Source of the DNA: Haloechinothrix alba | GTDB taxonomy: Bacteria; Actinomycetota; Actinomycetes; Mycobacteriales; Pseudonocardiaceae | Length of the DNA stretch: 64,000 bases | Direction of reading: 5' to 3' | Assembly: GCF_900188115.1 (NCBI RefSeq) | Contig: NZ_FZNW01000018.1 | Coordinates: 1-64,000, forward strand | In this document: positions 10,015 through 18,884 of the stretch, piece after piece | Layout: every line of letters starts with the position of its first letter | How positions within the stretch are numbered: the stretch's first letter is position 1 | Notes under the pieces: generated by a model | The model's input: the letters and a program-made list of their open reading frames with translations, nothing else | Told to the model about the DNA's origin: nothing | Databases searched by the model: none | Program-made: the position numbers and the translations under genes

Positions 10015-10662
10015 GTGACCGAGCGCGCGGCCACGGGTGCTCGCCCGTACCGGGGCAAGGACATCGACCAGCGGCGGGCCGAGCGGCGCGCGAGGCTACT
10101 GGATGCGGCGCTGGAGCTGTTCACCTCGACCGGGTACCAGCACGCCGGGATCGCGCGGATCTGCACGCTCGCGGGCGTGTCCACGCGCAATTTCTACGAG
10201 GAGTTCTCCGGCAAGGAAGCCGTGCTGTGCGAGCTGCACGAGCGCATCAACGCCGTGGCGATGGAGCGCGTCACCGCAGTGCTGGACGAGGCACGCGAAC
10301 TGGAGCCCGCCGGGCGGATCCGCATCCTGCTGGACGCGTTCCTTTCCGGTATCACCGCCGACCCTCGGGTCCCCAGGCTCGCCTACGTGGAGGCCGTCGG
10401 GGTGAGCCCGGCCCTGGAACGGCAACACCGGCGCTGGGTGGAGCAGTGGGCGAGCTACATCGCGTCCGAGGCCGAACGGGTCGCCGCGTACGGTCAGGCG
10501 CCGTCCCGCGACTACCGGCTGACCGCGCTCGGACTGGTGGGTGCGATCACCGAGCTGCTGCGCGCCTGGCAGGCCGGGAGCTCGAGCTGCTCCGTCAGCG
10601 AGATCGCCGAGGAGATCCGGGAGCTGATGCTCGATGCGATCATCCGCCGCCCCGCCCAGTAG
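10015..10662 (+). CDS. TetR/AcrR-family transcriptional regulator
   Basis: A 215-residue regulator. The N-terminal helix-turn-helix is in AGIARICTLAGVSTRNFYEEFSGKEAVL (about residues 44-70), and the remainder is an all-helical ligand domain. GTG at 10015 follows GAAGGAGGGAAC, an excellent ribosome site. It is divergent from the lipase gene and may control it. Its 3' end overlaps the convergent TetR gene by 23 bases. The effector is unknown. Confidence 0.88.
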   Translation: MTERAATGARPYRGKDIDQRRAERRARLLDAALELFTSTGYQHAGIARICTLAGVSTRNFYEEFSGKEAVLCELHERINAVAMERVTAVLDEARELEPAGRIRILLDAFLSGITADPRVPRLAYVEAVGVSPALERQHRRWVEQWASYIASEAERVAAYGQAPSRDYRLTALGLVGAITELLRAWQAGSSSCSVSEIAEEIRELMLDAIIRRPAQ

Positions 10663-11266
10663 CGTCCCCGCGCAGGCCGAGGAGCATCGCGCGTATCACG
10701 GCAGAGCACTCGTCGCGCATCCGGCGCTTGTCCTCCTCGCCGGTCTCGGCCAGCCGCAGCCCGGCCGCGCCGAGCAGCTGGAAGCAGAACCACACCGTGG
10801 TGTTGATGTCGCTCGGCCGCAGGTAACCGGCGCCGGTCAGGGAATGCACGAACTGCTCGACGAGACCGTAGGCGTACTCCTTCTCGCACTCCTTCCATCT
10901 GGTCAAGCCGAGAGCCGAGGGGCCTTCCTTCCAGACCAGCCTGCCGTAGGTCGGGTCGCAGCACCGGTCGAGGAACGACTCGAGGCCGGCCAGCGCCGCA
11001 TCCCACGGGTCGGCGACCTCGGCGGTCTCGGCGGCGATGCGCTCGATGAGCTCGAGTTCCTGGGCCCCGAGAACGGCCTCGAACAGCGCCTGCTTGCCGG
11101 AGAAGTGGTGGTACACCGCGCCGCGAGTGACCTGGGCGTCCGCGGCGACGTCCGCCAGCGCCGTCCCCGCGTAGCCGCGCTCGGCGAACAACCTCGTCGC
11201 CACGTCCAGCACCGCGGCCCTGGTGGCGTCCGCGTACATCTCCCGGCGGCTCTTGACATGCGACAT
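10640..11266 (-). CDS. TetR/AcrR-family transcriptional regulator
   Basis: A 208-residue regulator with a typical helix-turn-helix, TALADVAADAQVTRGAVYHHFSGKQALF. The ligand domain is cysteine- and tryptophan-containing (FLDRCCDPTYGRLVWKEG), a block common in the AcrR subgroup. It is divergent from the unknown gene/P450 pair at 11315, with a clear 17-base palindrome between them. The simplest reading is that it represses itself and the P450 pair, with a small hydrophobic inducer. Confidence 0.88.
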   Translation of the reverse strand: MSHVKSRREMYADATRAAVLDVATRLFAERGYAGTALADVAADAQVTRGAVYHHFSGKQALFEAVLGAQELELIERIAAETAEVADPWDAALAGLESFLDRCCDPTYGRLVWKEGPSALGLTRWKECEKEYAYGLVEQFVHSLTGAGYLRPSDINTTVWFCFQLLGAAGLRLAETGEEDKRRMRDECSAVIRAMLLGLRGDATGRGGG

Positions 11267-11281
11267 ACGCTAAGTCTAACG

Positions 11282-11298
11282 ACATACACGGTGTATGT
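11282..11298. promoter_or_regulatory. 17-base operator palindrome between TetR and the P450 operon
   Basis: ACATACACGGTGTATGT has perfect 8-base arms around one central base. A related ACATACG half-site lies at 11263-11269 on the TetR side. It is centred in the 48-base divergent interval, so binding would cover both promoters. Confidence 0.65.
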
Positions 11299-11314
11299 GA
11301 GAAACATAGGGTAG

Positions 11315-11848
11315 GTGAGCCTGATGTCAGGGTGGAGTCAGGTACGTCGGCGGTACCAGCTCGTCTATGCGGTGGCCGAGGACATCACGCGGCACGGAGC
11401 GCGGGCGCTGGACGGGTGGCTGGCCGAGATCGACGCGGAGTTCGGCGATCTCGGCGCGTTCCTCAAGGATGTCCAGCGCCGGTGGCACACCGCCGTCGAC
11501 GCGCATCTCGACGGGGTGCTGGAACGTCAGCCGCAGGAGATGGCGGCAGCGGTCGCCGCGGCGTTCGCTGCCGCCGACAGGGCGAACGCCTCGCTGGTCA
11601 GGTTGCTCGACGCCGCGGACGGGCATCCGGCGCTGGAGGCTGGGCGGCAGCGGCACCGCTCCGAGGTGCTGACCGCCACCGGAGTGGACCCGGCTGCCCT
11701 GCCCGGCGCCGCGGAGGAGCCGACCGGGCGGGGCGATGACCGGTGCCCGATCCGGCGAACGCGGCGCGTGCTGCGCGGGGCCCGGCGAGCCGGTGACTCC
11801 GGGGACAGCGGGGGCCGTTCCCGCCAGATGTCCGGCAGGTCGGCATGA
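11315..11848 (+). CDS. Unknown protein translationally coupled to a cytochrome P450
   Basis: A 177-residue protein I do not recognise. The first ~115 residues are predicted alpha-helical and alanine-rich (DITRHGARALDGWLAEIDAEFGDLGAFLKDVQ), and the last 50 are arginine/glycine-rich and look disordered. There is no signal peptide or membrane segment. The start may be GTG 11315 or ATG 11324. Its TGA overlaps the P450 ATG in an ATGA junction, so the two are co-translated, and both lie behind the TetR operator. The context suggests a role in the P450 pathway, not an identified function. Confidence 0.65.
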   Translation: MSLMSGWSQVRRRYQLVYAVAEDITRHGARALDGWLAEIDAEFGDLGAFLKDVQRRWHTAVDAHLDGVLERQPQEMAAAVAAAFAAADRANASLVRLLDAADGHPALEAGRQRHRSEVLTATGVDPAALPGAAEEPTGRGDDRCPIRRTRRVLRGARRAGDSGDSGGRSRQMSGRSA

Positions 11849-13083
11849 ACGGCCAGGCCCATGCGTCTCACCCGACGGACGAACCCCTGTTCAACCCGTT
11901 CGCGGAGGGCTTCACCGACGACCCGTACCCGCACTACGCCGTGCTGCGCGAGCGCGCCCCGGTGTACGAGCACCCGCTCGGGTTCTGGGTGCTGTCCCGC
12001 CACGAGGAGGTGTCCGAGCTGCTGCGCTCGGGCAACTCGGTGGAGGAGCACAACGCGGCGCCAGGGCCGATGCGTGACGTGATCGCCGGAAGCTACGGTG
12101 ATCGCGCACCCCGCATGAACGGTATGTCCATCCTGGACCTGGATCCTCCCGCGCATACGCGGTTGCGGAGGCTGGTCGCGAAGGCGTTCACACCGCGTGC
12201 GATCGAGGCGTTGCGGCCCCGGATCCGCGAGCTCGTCGACGAGCTGATGGAGCCGGTCATCGGGGCAGGCGAGGTCGACCTGGTCCGGACGGTCGCGTTC
12301 CCGCTCCCGTTCGCGGTGATCTCCGAGATGATGGGTATGCCCAGGGTCGATGTCGCCAGGCTGCGCGACCTCACCGGTACGCTGGTGCGCTCCCTCGAGC
12401 CGGTCGCCGACCCGGAGATGCTCGAGGCGATCGTCGCCGCCGACGACGAGGTGATGCGGATGATCGCCGACATCATCGCGTGGAAGCGGCGCAACAGGGG
12501 AGACGACCTGCTGACCGCGCTGATCGACGCGGAGGAGGACGGGGACAGCCTCAGCGATGACGAGCTGGTGGCTCAGGTCGCGCTGCTGTTCATCGCCGGG
12601 CACGAGACCACCGTCAACCTGATCGGGGGAGGGGCGCTGGCCCTGCTGCGCCATCCCGGCCAGCTCGCGCGGCTGCGCGCCGAGCCGGACCTGCTGCCCA
12701 CCGCCGTGGAGGAGCTGTTGCGGTACGACAGCCCCGTGCAGTCGAGCAGGCGGATCACGGTGCGGCCGCACCGGGCTGCTGGGGTGGAGATCCCGGAAGG
12801 GGCATTCGTGATGGCCGCACTCGCCTCGGCGAACCGGGACGAGCGGCAGTGGGGCGAGGATGCCGACCGGGTGCGCCTGGACCGTCCGAACCCGCACCGG
12901 CACGTGTCCTTCGGTGCGGGCGTGCATCACTGCCTCGGCGCCTCGCTCGCCAGGGTGGAGGCGCAGATCGCCCTGGAGAAGCTGGTCACGAGGACCGGCG
13001 ATCTCGCCCTCACCGGCGAGGTCGAGTGGAACGGCCGCATCAACCTCCGCGGCCCGGCCCACCTCCCCGTCGCCGTACGCTGA
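11845..13083 (+). CDS. Cytochrome P450 monooxygenase
   Basis: A 412-residue soluble bacterial P450. All core motifs are present: the oxygen-activating I-helix AGHETT (residues 251-256), the ExxR motif EELLR (about 290-293), and the heme loop FGAGVHHCLGAS with the thiolate cysteine C363. It needs separate ferredoxin and reductase, and neither is encoded nearby. The start overlaps the upstream unknown gene (ATGA). The TGA stop at 13081-13083 is the first three bases of a family A palindrome. The substrate cannot be predicted; the TetR neighbour suggests induction by it. Confidence 0.95.
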   Translation: MNGQAHASHPTDEPLFNPFAEGFTDDPYPHYAVLRERAPVYEHPLGFWVLSRHEEVSELLRSGNSVEEHNAAPGPMRDVIAGSYGDRAPRMNGMSILDLDPPAHTRLRRLVAKAFTPRAIEALRPRIRELVDELMEPVIGAGEVDLVRTVAFPLPFAVISEMMGMPRVDVARLRDLTGTLVRSLEPVADPEMLEAIVAADDEVMRMIADIIAWKRRNRGDDLLTALIDAEEDGDSLSDDELVAQVALLFIAGHETTVNLIGGGALALLRHPGQLARLRAEPDLLPTAVEELLRYDSPVQSSRRITVRPHRAAGVEIPEGAFVMAALASANRDERQWGEDADRVRLDRPNPHRHVSFGAGVHHCLGASLARVEAQIALEKLVTRTGDLALTGEVEWNGRINLRGPAHLPVAVR

Positions 13084-13155
13084 ATGACGCTTTCAGTCCA
13101 CGAGACGGACTGAAAGCGTCATTCAACCTTCCATATGGACTGAAAGCGTCATTCA
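13081..13155. repeat. Palindromic intergenic element, family A (one left and two right arms)
   Basis: The left arm TGAATGACGCTTTCAGTCC (13081-13099) and right arm (13107-13125) form a perfect 19-bp stem with a 7-base loop. A second copy of the right arm, GGACTGAAAGCGTCATTCA, lies at 13137-13155. The element begins with the P450 stop codon and separates the convergent P450 and FAD-dehydrogenase genes. Confidence 0.85.
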
Positions 13156-13175
13156 GCATTCCGGTTGGCGGCGGG

Positions 13176-14822
13176 TCACACCGCCGCTGCGATGGCGCGC
13201 CCTGCCTGCCGACCGGAGAACAGGCACCCGCCGAGGAAGGTGCCCTCGAGGGCGCGGTAACCGTGCACCCCGCCGCCACCGAAACCGGCGGCCTCACCGG
13301 CTGCGTAGAGACCGGGTAACGGCTGCCCGTCGGTTCCGAGTACCCGCCCGGACAGGTCGGTCTCCAGCCCGCCGAGGGTCTTGCGGCTGATCACGCTCAG
13401 CCGTACCGCGATCAGCGGTCCGGCCTTGGGGTCGAGGAGGCGGTGCGGGGCGGCCACGCGCACGAGCTTGTCACCGAGGTAGCGGCGCGCCCCGTGAATG
13501 ACGGTCACCTGCATGTCCTTTGTGTACGGGTTGGCCATCTCCCTGTCGCGCGCCACGATCTCGGCCTCGACGTGCTCGGCGTCGAGCAGCTTCTCGCCCG
13601 TGCGGTCGTTCATACCCGCGACCAGCTCACCCACGGTGTCGGCGACCACGAAGTCGGCTCCCTTGCGGGTGAAGGCCTCGACGGGACCCGGCGGGCCGGG
13701 CCGGGCGCGCCGGAGCGTGTCGCGGACGCTCTTGCCGGTGATGTCGGGGTTCTGCTCCGAACCGGACAGCGCGAACTCGCGTTCGATGATCTTGTGGGTG
13801 AGCACGAACCACGAGTGGTCGTAGCCCGTACCGCGCAGGTGAGCCAGCGTGCCAAGGGTGTCGAACCCGGGGTAGAGGGGTACGGGCAGCCGGTTGCCGC
13901 GCGCGTCGAGCCACAGCGAGGAGGGACCCGGCAGGATGCGTATGCCGTGTCGCGGCCAGATCGGGTCGTAGTTGTCGATTCCCTCGACGTAGTGCCACAT
14001 GCGGTCCGAGTTGATCAGCCGTGCTCCCGCCTGCTCGCTGATACCCAGCATCCGCCCGTCGACGTGCGCGGGCACCCCGGAGAGCATGTGCTCGGGCGGG
14101 TCTCCCATCCGGGACGGCCAGTTCTTCCGGATCAGGTCCTGGTTGCCGCCGATGCCGCCGGAGGCGACGAGCACGGCCTGCGCGCGCAGGGTGAACTCGC
14201 CGGTCTCCGTGCGCGAGCTCGCCTCGCCTCGCGCGACGTCGCTCGCTTCGAGAACGGCCCCGCGCACGCCGTCAACGGCGCCGCCTGTTGTGGTCAGCGC
14301 GTCGACCCGGTGGCGGAACCTGAGCTCGATCCGGCCCCGGGCGGCGGCGTCGCGCACTCGCTGGACGAACGGTGCCAGCACGCCGGGGCCGGTGCCCCAG
14401 GTGATGTGGAAGCGCGGGACCGAGTTGCCGGGGCCGGTCGCGCCGTACCCGCCCCGCTCGGCCCACCCGACGACGGGGAAGAAACGCAAGCCGAGACCGT
14501 GCAGCCACGATCGTTTCTCGCCTGCGGCGAAGTCCACGTACGCTCGCGCCCACTCGCGCGGCCAGTGGTCGTCCGCACGGTCGAAGCCTGCCGTGCCGAG
14601 CCAGTCCTGCCAGGCGAGCTCGGCCGAGTCACGCACCCGCATGCGCCGCTGTTCCGGGCTGTCGACGAGGAACAGACCGCCGAGTGACCAGTGCGCCTGG
14701 CCGCCGAACGACGCCTCCGGCTCCTGCTCGACGATGATCACCCGTTTGCCTGCCTGCGCCGCGGCGTCCGCGGCCACCAGCCCGGCAAGGCCGGCACCGA
14801 TCACGATCACGTCTGCGTCCAT
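13176..14822 (-). CDS. FAD-binding dehydrogenase (fumarate reductase/KstD-like family)
   Basis: A 548-residue flavoprotein of the FAD_binding_2 family. The N-terminal dinucleotide fold is VIVIGAGLAGLVAADAAAQAGKRVIIVEQE; GGQAHWSLGGLF and the C-terminal LYAAGEAAGFGGGGVHGYRALEGTFLGGCLFSGR complete the FAD site. The family includes 3-ketosteroid dehydrogenases and 'FAD-binding dehydrogenases' of unknown substrate. The length and HGARRYLGDK block fit the latter. It has no cofactor-secretion signal. It converges on the P450 gene and is followed upstream by 220 bases containing a family A palindrome. Confidence 0.85.
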   Translation of the reverse strand: MDADVIVIGAGLAGLVAADAAAQAGKRVIIVEQEPEASFGGQAHWSLGGLFLVDSPEQRRMRVRDSAELAWQDWLGTAGFDRADDHWPREWARAYVDFAAGEKRSWLHGLGLRFFPVVGWAERGGYGATGPGNSVPRFHITWGTGPGVLAPFVQRVRDAAARGRIELRFRHRVDALTTTGGAVDGVRGAVLEASDVARGEASSRTETGEFTLRAQAVLVASGGIGGNQDLIRKNWPSRMGDPPEHMLSGVPAHVDGRMLGISEQAGARLINSDRMWHYVEGIDNYDPIWPRHGIRILPGPSSLWLDARGNRLPVPLYPGFDTLGTLAHLRGTGYDHSWFVLTHKIIEREFALSGSEQNPDITGKSVRDTLRRARPGPPGPVEAFTRKGADFVVADTVGELVAGMNDRTGEKLLDAEHVEAEIVARDREMANPYTKDMQVTVIHGARRYLGDKLVRVAAPHRLLDPKAGPLIAVRLSVISRKTLGGLETDLSGRVLGTDGQPLPGLYAAGEAAGFGGGGVHGYRALEGTFLGGCLFSGRQAGRAIAAAV

Positions 14823-14941
14823 GCGGCACTCCGATCCGGGTGGCGATCAGCGCTGTCCGGTAGGACGGTATCGCGCCGGTCAGCCGCACGGGAGACCAGT
14901 GCACGAACCGTGCAGCACGCCGCCGGCCTGCTGCGGGGTGT

Positions 14942-14990
14942 GCTGAATGACGCTTTCAGTCCGTCACGTGGACTGAAAGCGTCATTCAGC
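14942..14990. repeat. Palindromic intergenic element, family A (perfect 21-bp stem)
   Basis: Arms 14942-14962 and 14970-14990 are exact inverted repeats around GTCACGT. It lies just after the 3' end of the minus-strand DUF3830 gene and upstream of the FAD dehydrogenase, so it could terminate the DUF3830 transcript. Confidence 0.85.
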
Positions 14991-15042
14991 CTCGACGGGG
15001 TTGCGCGGGGCCGGCGCGGCGAAGGGGATCAACAGACATGAC

Positions 15043-15552
15043 CTAGCCGTGCGAGTCGGCTCGCCGGAAGGTGAGCGACTCCCCTTCCACCCCGCGCAGC
15101 CAGATGTCCTGGCAGGCGGCTGCGATGTCGTCGAGTCCCTCGGTGATGGTGGCGAAGACGTTACCGGGCACCCAGCCGGCGTCGCCGTTGATCAGCAGGT
15201 TGTTCCGCCCGTAGAAGATGGCCAGGTCGGTGGCGCCCGCGGCGTCGTAGGCCTGGCTGCCGGTGTCGTAGCCGTATGCCGGGTTACCGATCTCCCACGG
15301 CTCGAAGGCGAAGTAGACGACATCGCCGGGGATCGGGGTGACGGTGGGGTTCTCCCTGCCGGGTTCCGGGTCGGCGAAGGGGGAGAGGAGGGTGTAAACC
15401 TCGTTGCGCGCGTACTTGGCGTGATAGGCCTGATCGCTCTGGGGCAGCGCATCCCAGACCGCCCGGCAGGTCCGGGGTGCCTGCTCGTCGAGCAGCCGAG
15501 CGTGGCACGACACTCCCCGCTTGTCCAGGCTGATCGTGATGTACCTGGCCAT
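15043..15552 (-). CDS. DUF3830 (cyclophilin-like fold) protein
   Basis: A 169-residue cytoplasmic protein. RGVSCHARLLDEQAPRTCRAVWDALP and the FYGRNNLLINGDAGWVPGNVFATI block are typical of DUF3830, a family with a cyclophilin-like fold and no assigned activity. ATG at 15552 is chosen because GGGAGAG lies 6 bases upstream; the frame extends to 15723 without a ribosome site. Family members usually sit beside amidases, Asp/Glu-racemase-like enzymes and hydroxyacid dehydrogenases, as here. It is 94 bases after the aminotransferase gene and probably in its operon. Confidence 0.78.
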   Translation of the reverse strand: MARYITISLDKRGVSCHARLLDEQAPRTCRAVWDALPQSDQAYHAKYARNEVYTLLSPFADPEPGRENPTVTPIPGDVVYFAFEPWEIGNPAYGYDTGSQAYDAAGATDLAIFYGRNNLLINGDAGWVPGNVFATITEGLDDIAAACQDIWLRGVEGESLTFRRADSHG

Positions 15553-15646
15553 AGTCTCTCCCTTGTGGACGTGTCGGTGAGCGGGTCGGGCGGACGGCCC
15601 CGGGCGGTACCGTCGCGGTACTTCCGGGACCACCCGCCCGCCACGG

Positions 15647-16915
15647 TCAGGTGCGTGCGGCGCCTCCGGTGACCGCGGCGACGGACTCGGACCAGATGCC
15701 GAGTGCGTCATCGACCTGCGCACCGCTGACGACGAGTGCGGGGATCATCCGGACGGTGTTCATCCACGCACCGCACATCAGCAGCAGCAGGCCACGCTCG
15801 GCGGCTGCCTGCTGGGCGGCCTTGGCGGTGTCCGGGTCCGCTCGCCCGTCCGCAGTGACGAACTCCGAGCCCACCATCAGGCCGAGGCCCCGCACGTCGC
15901 CGATCTGGGGGAACTTCTCGGCGATCTGGCGGCTGCCTTCGAGCAGCCGCGCCCCTTGCGTCGCCGCGTTGTTGACCAGGCCTTCCTCCTGGATGACGTC
16001 CAGTGTCGCCAGGGCGGCGGCGCAGGCCACGGCGTTGCCCCCGTAGGTCCCACCCTGCGAGCCGGGCCATGCCTTGCCCATCAGCTCGGTCGAGGCGGCG
16101 ATGCCGGACAGCGGGAACCCGCTGGCGAGTCCCTTCGCCGTGATGACGACGTCCGGCTGGACGTCGAAGTGCTCCATGCCCCAGAACTTGCCCGTGCGGC
16201 CGAACCCGGTCTGGACCTCGTCGGCGACGAGCAGGATCCCGTGCTTGTCGGCGCGCTCGCGCAGGCCGGCGAGGAACTCCCGGTTGGCCGGGACGTACCC
16301 GCCCTCACCCAGTACGGGTTCGACGAAGATGGCGGCCGTCTCCTCACCCGGCGACATCGTCGCGAACAGGTAGTCCAGCTCCTGCAACGCGAAGCGGGTC
16401 GCCGTGGCCTCGTCCCAGCCGTAGCGATAGGCGAACGGGAACGGCGCGACGTGCACCCCGTCCATGAGCGGGGCGTAACCGGCACGGAACCGGGTGCCGG
16501 AGGTGGTCAACGACGCCGCTCCCACGGTGCGGCCGTGGAAACCGCCCTGGAAGACGATGATGTTCGGCCGCCCGGTTGCCTGACGTGCCAGGCGCAGCGC
16601 GGCTTCCACGGCCTCGCTTCCGGAGTTGGCGAAGAACACCGAGTCCAGCCCGGGTGGCAGCACGTCGCCGAGCCGCTCGGCCAGGGAACGCAGCGGGTCG
16701 TGCATCACCGTCGTGTACTGCCCGTGGATGAGCTTTCCCACCTGCTCCTGCGCGGCGGCGACCACCTTCGGGTGACAGTGTCCGGTGCTTGTCACGCCGA
16801 TCCCGGCCGTGAAGTCGAGGTGCCGCCTGCCGCTGTGGTCGTACAGGTACACCCCTTCCCCGTAATCGACCTCGACCGGTGTTGCCTGCTTCAGCAGTGG
16901 CGATAGCTGCGACAT
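15647..16915 (-). CDS. Class III PLP aminotransferase (4-aminobutyrate-type)
   Basis: A 422-residue omega-aminotransferase. The PLP lysine is K261 in DVVITAKGLASGFPLSG; LLVADEVQTGFGRTGKFW carries the aspartate that contacts the pyridine ring, and FANSGSEAVEAALRLAR binds the phosphate. This fold moves a terminal amino group to a 2-oxoacid, giving an aldehyde such as succinate semialdehyde. The divergent aldehyde dehydrogenase at 17346 is the natural next step. GAAGGAGC precedes the ATG. The 12-base GntR-type palindrome at 17006 lies 90 bases upstream. GABA versus another omega-amine cannot be separated by sequence. Confidence 0.9.
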   Translation of the reverse strand: MSQLSPLLKQATPVEVDYGEGVYLYDHSGRRHLDFTAGIGVTSTGHCHPKVVAAAQEQVGKLIHGQYTTVMHDPLRSLAERLGDVLPPGLDSVFFANSGSEAVEAALRLARQATGRPNIIVFQGGFHGRTVGAASLTTSGTRFRAGYAPLMDGVHVAPFPFAYRYGWDEATATRFALQELDYLFATMSPGEETAAIFVEPVLGEGGYVPANREFLAGLRERADKHGILLVADEVQTGFGRTGKFWGMEHFDVQPDVVITAKGLASGFPLSGIAASTELMGKAWPGSQGGTYGGNAVACAAALATLDVIQEEGLVNNAATQGARLLEGSRQIAEKFPQIGDVRGLGLMVGSEFVTADGRADPDTAKAAQQAAAERGLLLLMCGAWMNTVRMIPALVVSGAQVDDALGIWSESVAAVTGGAART

Positions 16916-17345
16916 GGCGACCGTGCTCCTTCGTACGTGAACGTCGGCGGGCGTACGTGCCGGTTACCTTCGCCCGCGCGGCTGGACTGGGACACTCTGT
17001 TGTCGATTGTTGACAATCTGTATAGCATGGCGCTCGTACCCGTTCCACGCCGCCGCCTGTGGCAGGTGGAGCGAGATGGCTCCAGTATGGCCGTAGGGAT
17101 ACGGTGCGTGTGCGCACCGGACGGGTCCGTGCGTGCCGCACGCCCCGCTCGCCTGCGGCCGGTACCCGACGATAGGTGAGGCGGTGGCGCAGTGCCAGCG
17201 GCCACGCGCGGCGCCACGCCATCGGCACGCGGTCACCGCGCGCGGCGGGTGCACCGTGGCGGGAGCCGACTGCGCCGTCCCGGTGTGCGGCCTAGTGTGG
17301 CCCGTAGAGGTGACTGACGACGAGGAGTGGACCCGAGGTGAACCG
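16916..17345. other. 430-base divergent promoter region (aminotransferase / aldehyde dehydrogenase)
   Basis: No convincing gene. It holds the ATTGTTGACAAT operator at 17006-17017, with CTGTATAGCATG just beyond it. The remainder, to 17330, is GC-rich and codon-like but has no family similarity in any frame. Confidence 0.6.
17006..17017. promoter_or_regulatory. GntR/FCD-type operator, copy 1
   Basis: ATTGTTGACAAT is a palindrome with 5-base arms around TG, and matches the TTGT-N2-ACAA pattern bound by many FCD-type GntR regulators. The identical 12 bases occur at 21603-21614 before the other divergent gene pair of this locus. Confidence 0.6.
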
Positions 17346-18824
17346 ATGAGCATCGCAGCAGGTGAGACCGCCGTCGTGGACGGAGTCGACAAGGATCTGT
17401 ACATCGGGGGCGCGTGGCGGCCTGCTGCGGAAGGCAAACGCCTTCCGGTGTACGACCCGTCGACGGAGCGGGAGCTGTGCTCGGTTGCCGATGCCTCGCC
17501 CGCCGACGGCATCGCCGCGCTGGACGCTGCGGTGGCCGCGCAGCCGGGCTGGGCCGCGTACCCGCCCCGCGAACGGGGCGAGATCCTGCGCCGCTCGTAC
17601 GAGCTGATCAGCGAGCGAGTCGACGAGCTGGCGCTGCTGATGACCCTGGAGATGGGCAAGCCGCTCGCCGAGTCGCGGGGAGAGGTGGCCTACGCGGCGG
17701 ACTTCTTCCGGTGGTTCGCCGAGGAGGCGGTGCGTATCGACGGTGGCTATGCCGTCGCCCCGAAGGGCGGGGGGCGGTTCCTTGTGGCCCGCCAGCCCGT
17801 CGGCCCCAGCATCCTGATCACACCGTGGAACTTCCCGATGGCGATGGGCACGCGCAAGATCGGTCCGGCGATCGCCGCGGGATGCACGTCGGTGATCAAG
17901 CCCGCGGCGCAGACCCCGCTCTCGATGCTCGCGCTGGCAGGGATCCTGGCCGAGGCAGGGCTGCCCGACGGCGTCGTCAACGTCGTGACCACCAGTGACT
18001 CCGGTGGCGTTGTGGAGCCGATGATCCGGGACGGCCGGGCACGCAAGCTGTCGTTCACCGGGTCCACCGGCGTCGGCCGCAAGCTGCTCGAGCAGTGTGC
18101 CGACCAGGTGCTGCGCACCTCGATGGAGCTCGGTGGCAACGCCCCGTTCATCGTCTTCGACGATGCCGACGTCGATGCTGCCGTCGACGGCGCCATGCTG
18201 GCCAAGCTGCGCAACATCGGGGAGGCCTGCACGGCAGCCAATCGCTTCTACGTGCAGTCCGGGGTGGCCGAGGAGTTCACCCGCAAGTTCGCCGAACGTA
18301 TGCAGGCCCAGCCGATCGGCCGGGGGACCGAGGAGGGCGTGGTCATCGGTCCGCTGATCGACAGCGCCGCCGTCGACAAGGTCACCACGCTGGTCGACGA
18401 CGCGGTCGAGCGTGGTGCCGTGGTGCGCACCGGAGGTTCGACCATCGACGGCACCGGCCACTACTACCGGCCGACCGTGCTCACGGACATCCCGGCAGAC
18501 GCGCGCATCGTCTCCGAGGAGATCTTCGGGCCGGTCGCCCCGATCAGTACCTTCGAGACCGAGCAGGAGGTGCTCGGCCGCGCCAACAACACCCCGTACG
18601 GCCTTGTCTCGTACCTCTACACCGGCGACTTCGACCGCGCGCTGCGGGTCAGCGAGGCGCTCGAGGCCGGCATGGTGGGGCTCAACCAGGGGATCGTGTC
18701 CAACCCGGCTGCCCCGTTCGGCGGCATCAAGCACTCCGGTGTCGGGCGCGAGGGCGGCACGGTCGGTATCGACGAGTTCCTGGAGACCAAGTACGTGGCG
18801 ATCGGGTTGCGCGAGCAGCCGTAG
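17346..18824 (+). CDS. NAD(P)-dependent (semi)aldehyde dehydrogenase
   Basis: A 492-residue aldehyde dehydrogenase, GabD-like. The catalytic cysteine is C295 in NIGEACTAANRFYV, and the general-base glutamate is E261 in SMELGGNAPFIVFDDADVD. ITPWNFPMAMGTRKIGPA and LSFTGSTGVGRKL are the cofactor-binding blocks. ATG at 17346 follows GAGGTGAACCG; the frame extends to 17133 without a start signal. Paired with the divergent aminotransferase it would oxidise the resulting semialdehyde to an acid, for example succinate semialdehyde to succinate. Substrate assignment is by context only. Confidence 0.9.
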   Translation: MSIAAGETAVVDGVDKDLYIGGAWRPAAEGKRLPVYDPSTERELCSVADASPADGIAALDAAVAAQPGWAAYPPRERGEILRRSYELISERVDELALLMTLEMGKPLAESRGEVAYAADFFRWFAEEAVRIDGGYAVAPKGGGRFLVARQPVGPSILITPWNFPMAMGTRKIGPAIAAGCTSVIKPAAQTPLSMLALAGILAEAGLPDGVVNVVTTSDSGGVVEPMIRDGRARKLSFTGSTGVGRKLLEQCADQVLRTSMELGGNAPFIVFDDADVDAAVDGAMLAKLRNIGEACTAANRFYVQSGVAEEFTRKFAERMQAQPIGRGTEEGVVIGPLIDSAAVDKVTTLVDDAVERGAVVRTGGSTIDGTGHYYRPTVLTDIPADARIVSEEIFGPVAPISTFETEQEVLGRANNTPYGLVSYLYTGDFDRALRVSEALEAGMVGLNQGIVSNPAAPFGGIKHSGVGREGGTVGIDEFLETKYVAIGLREQP

Positions 18825-18884
18825 CGGGCTCGCGGGCCTGCCCGGCGGCCGGTACGGCGATGTCCCGGCGGATGTCCCCGCACC

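Noticed and set aside
11315-13083. Conservon (cvn) operon with P450
   Set aside because: A true conservon needs a sensor kinase-like protein, roadblock protein, DUF742 and small GTPase before the P450. None is present.
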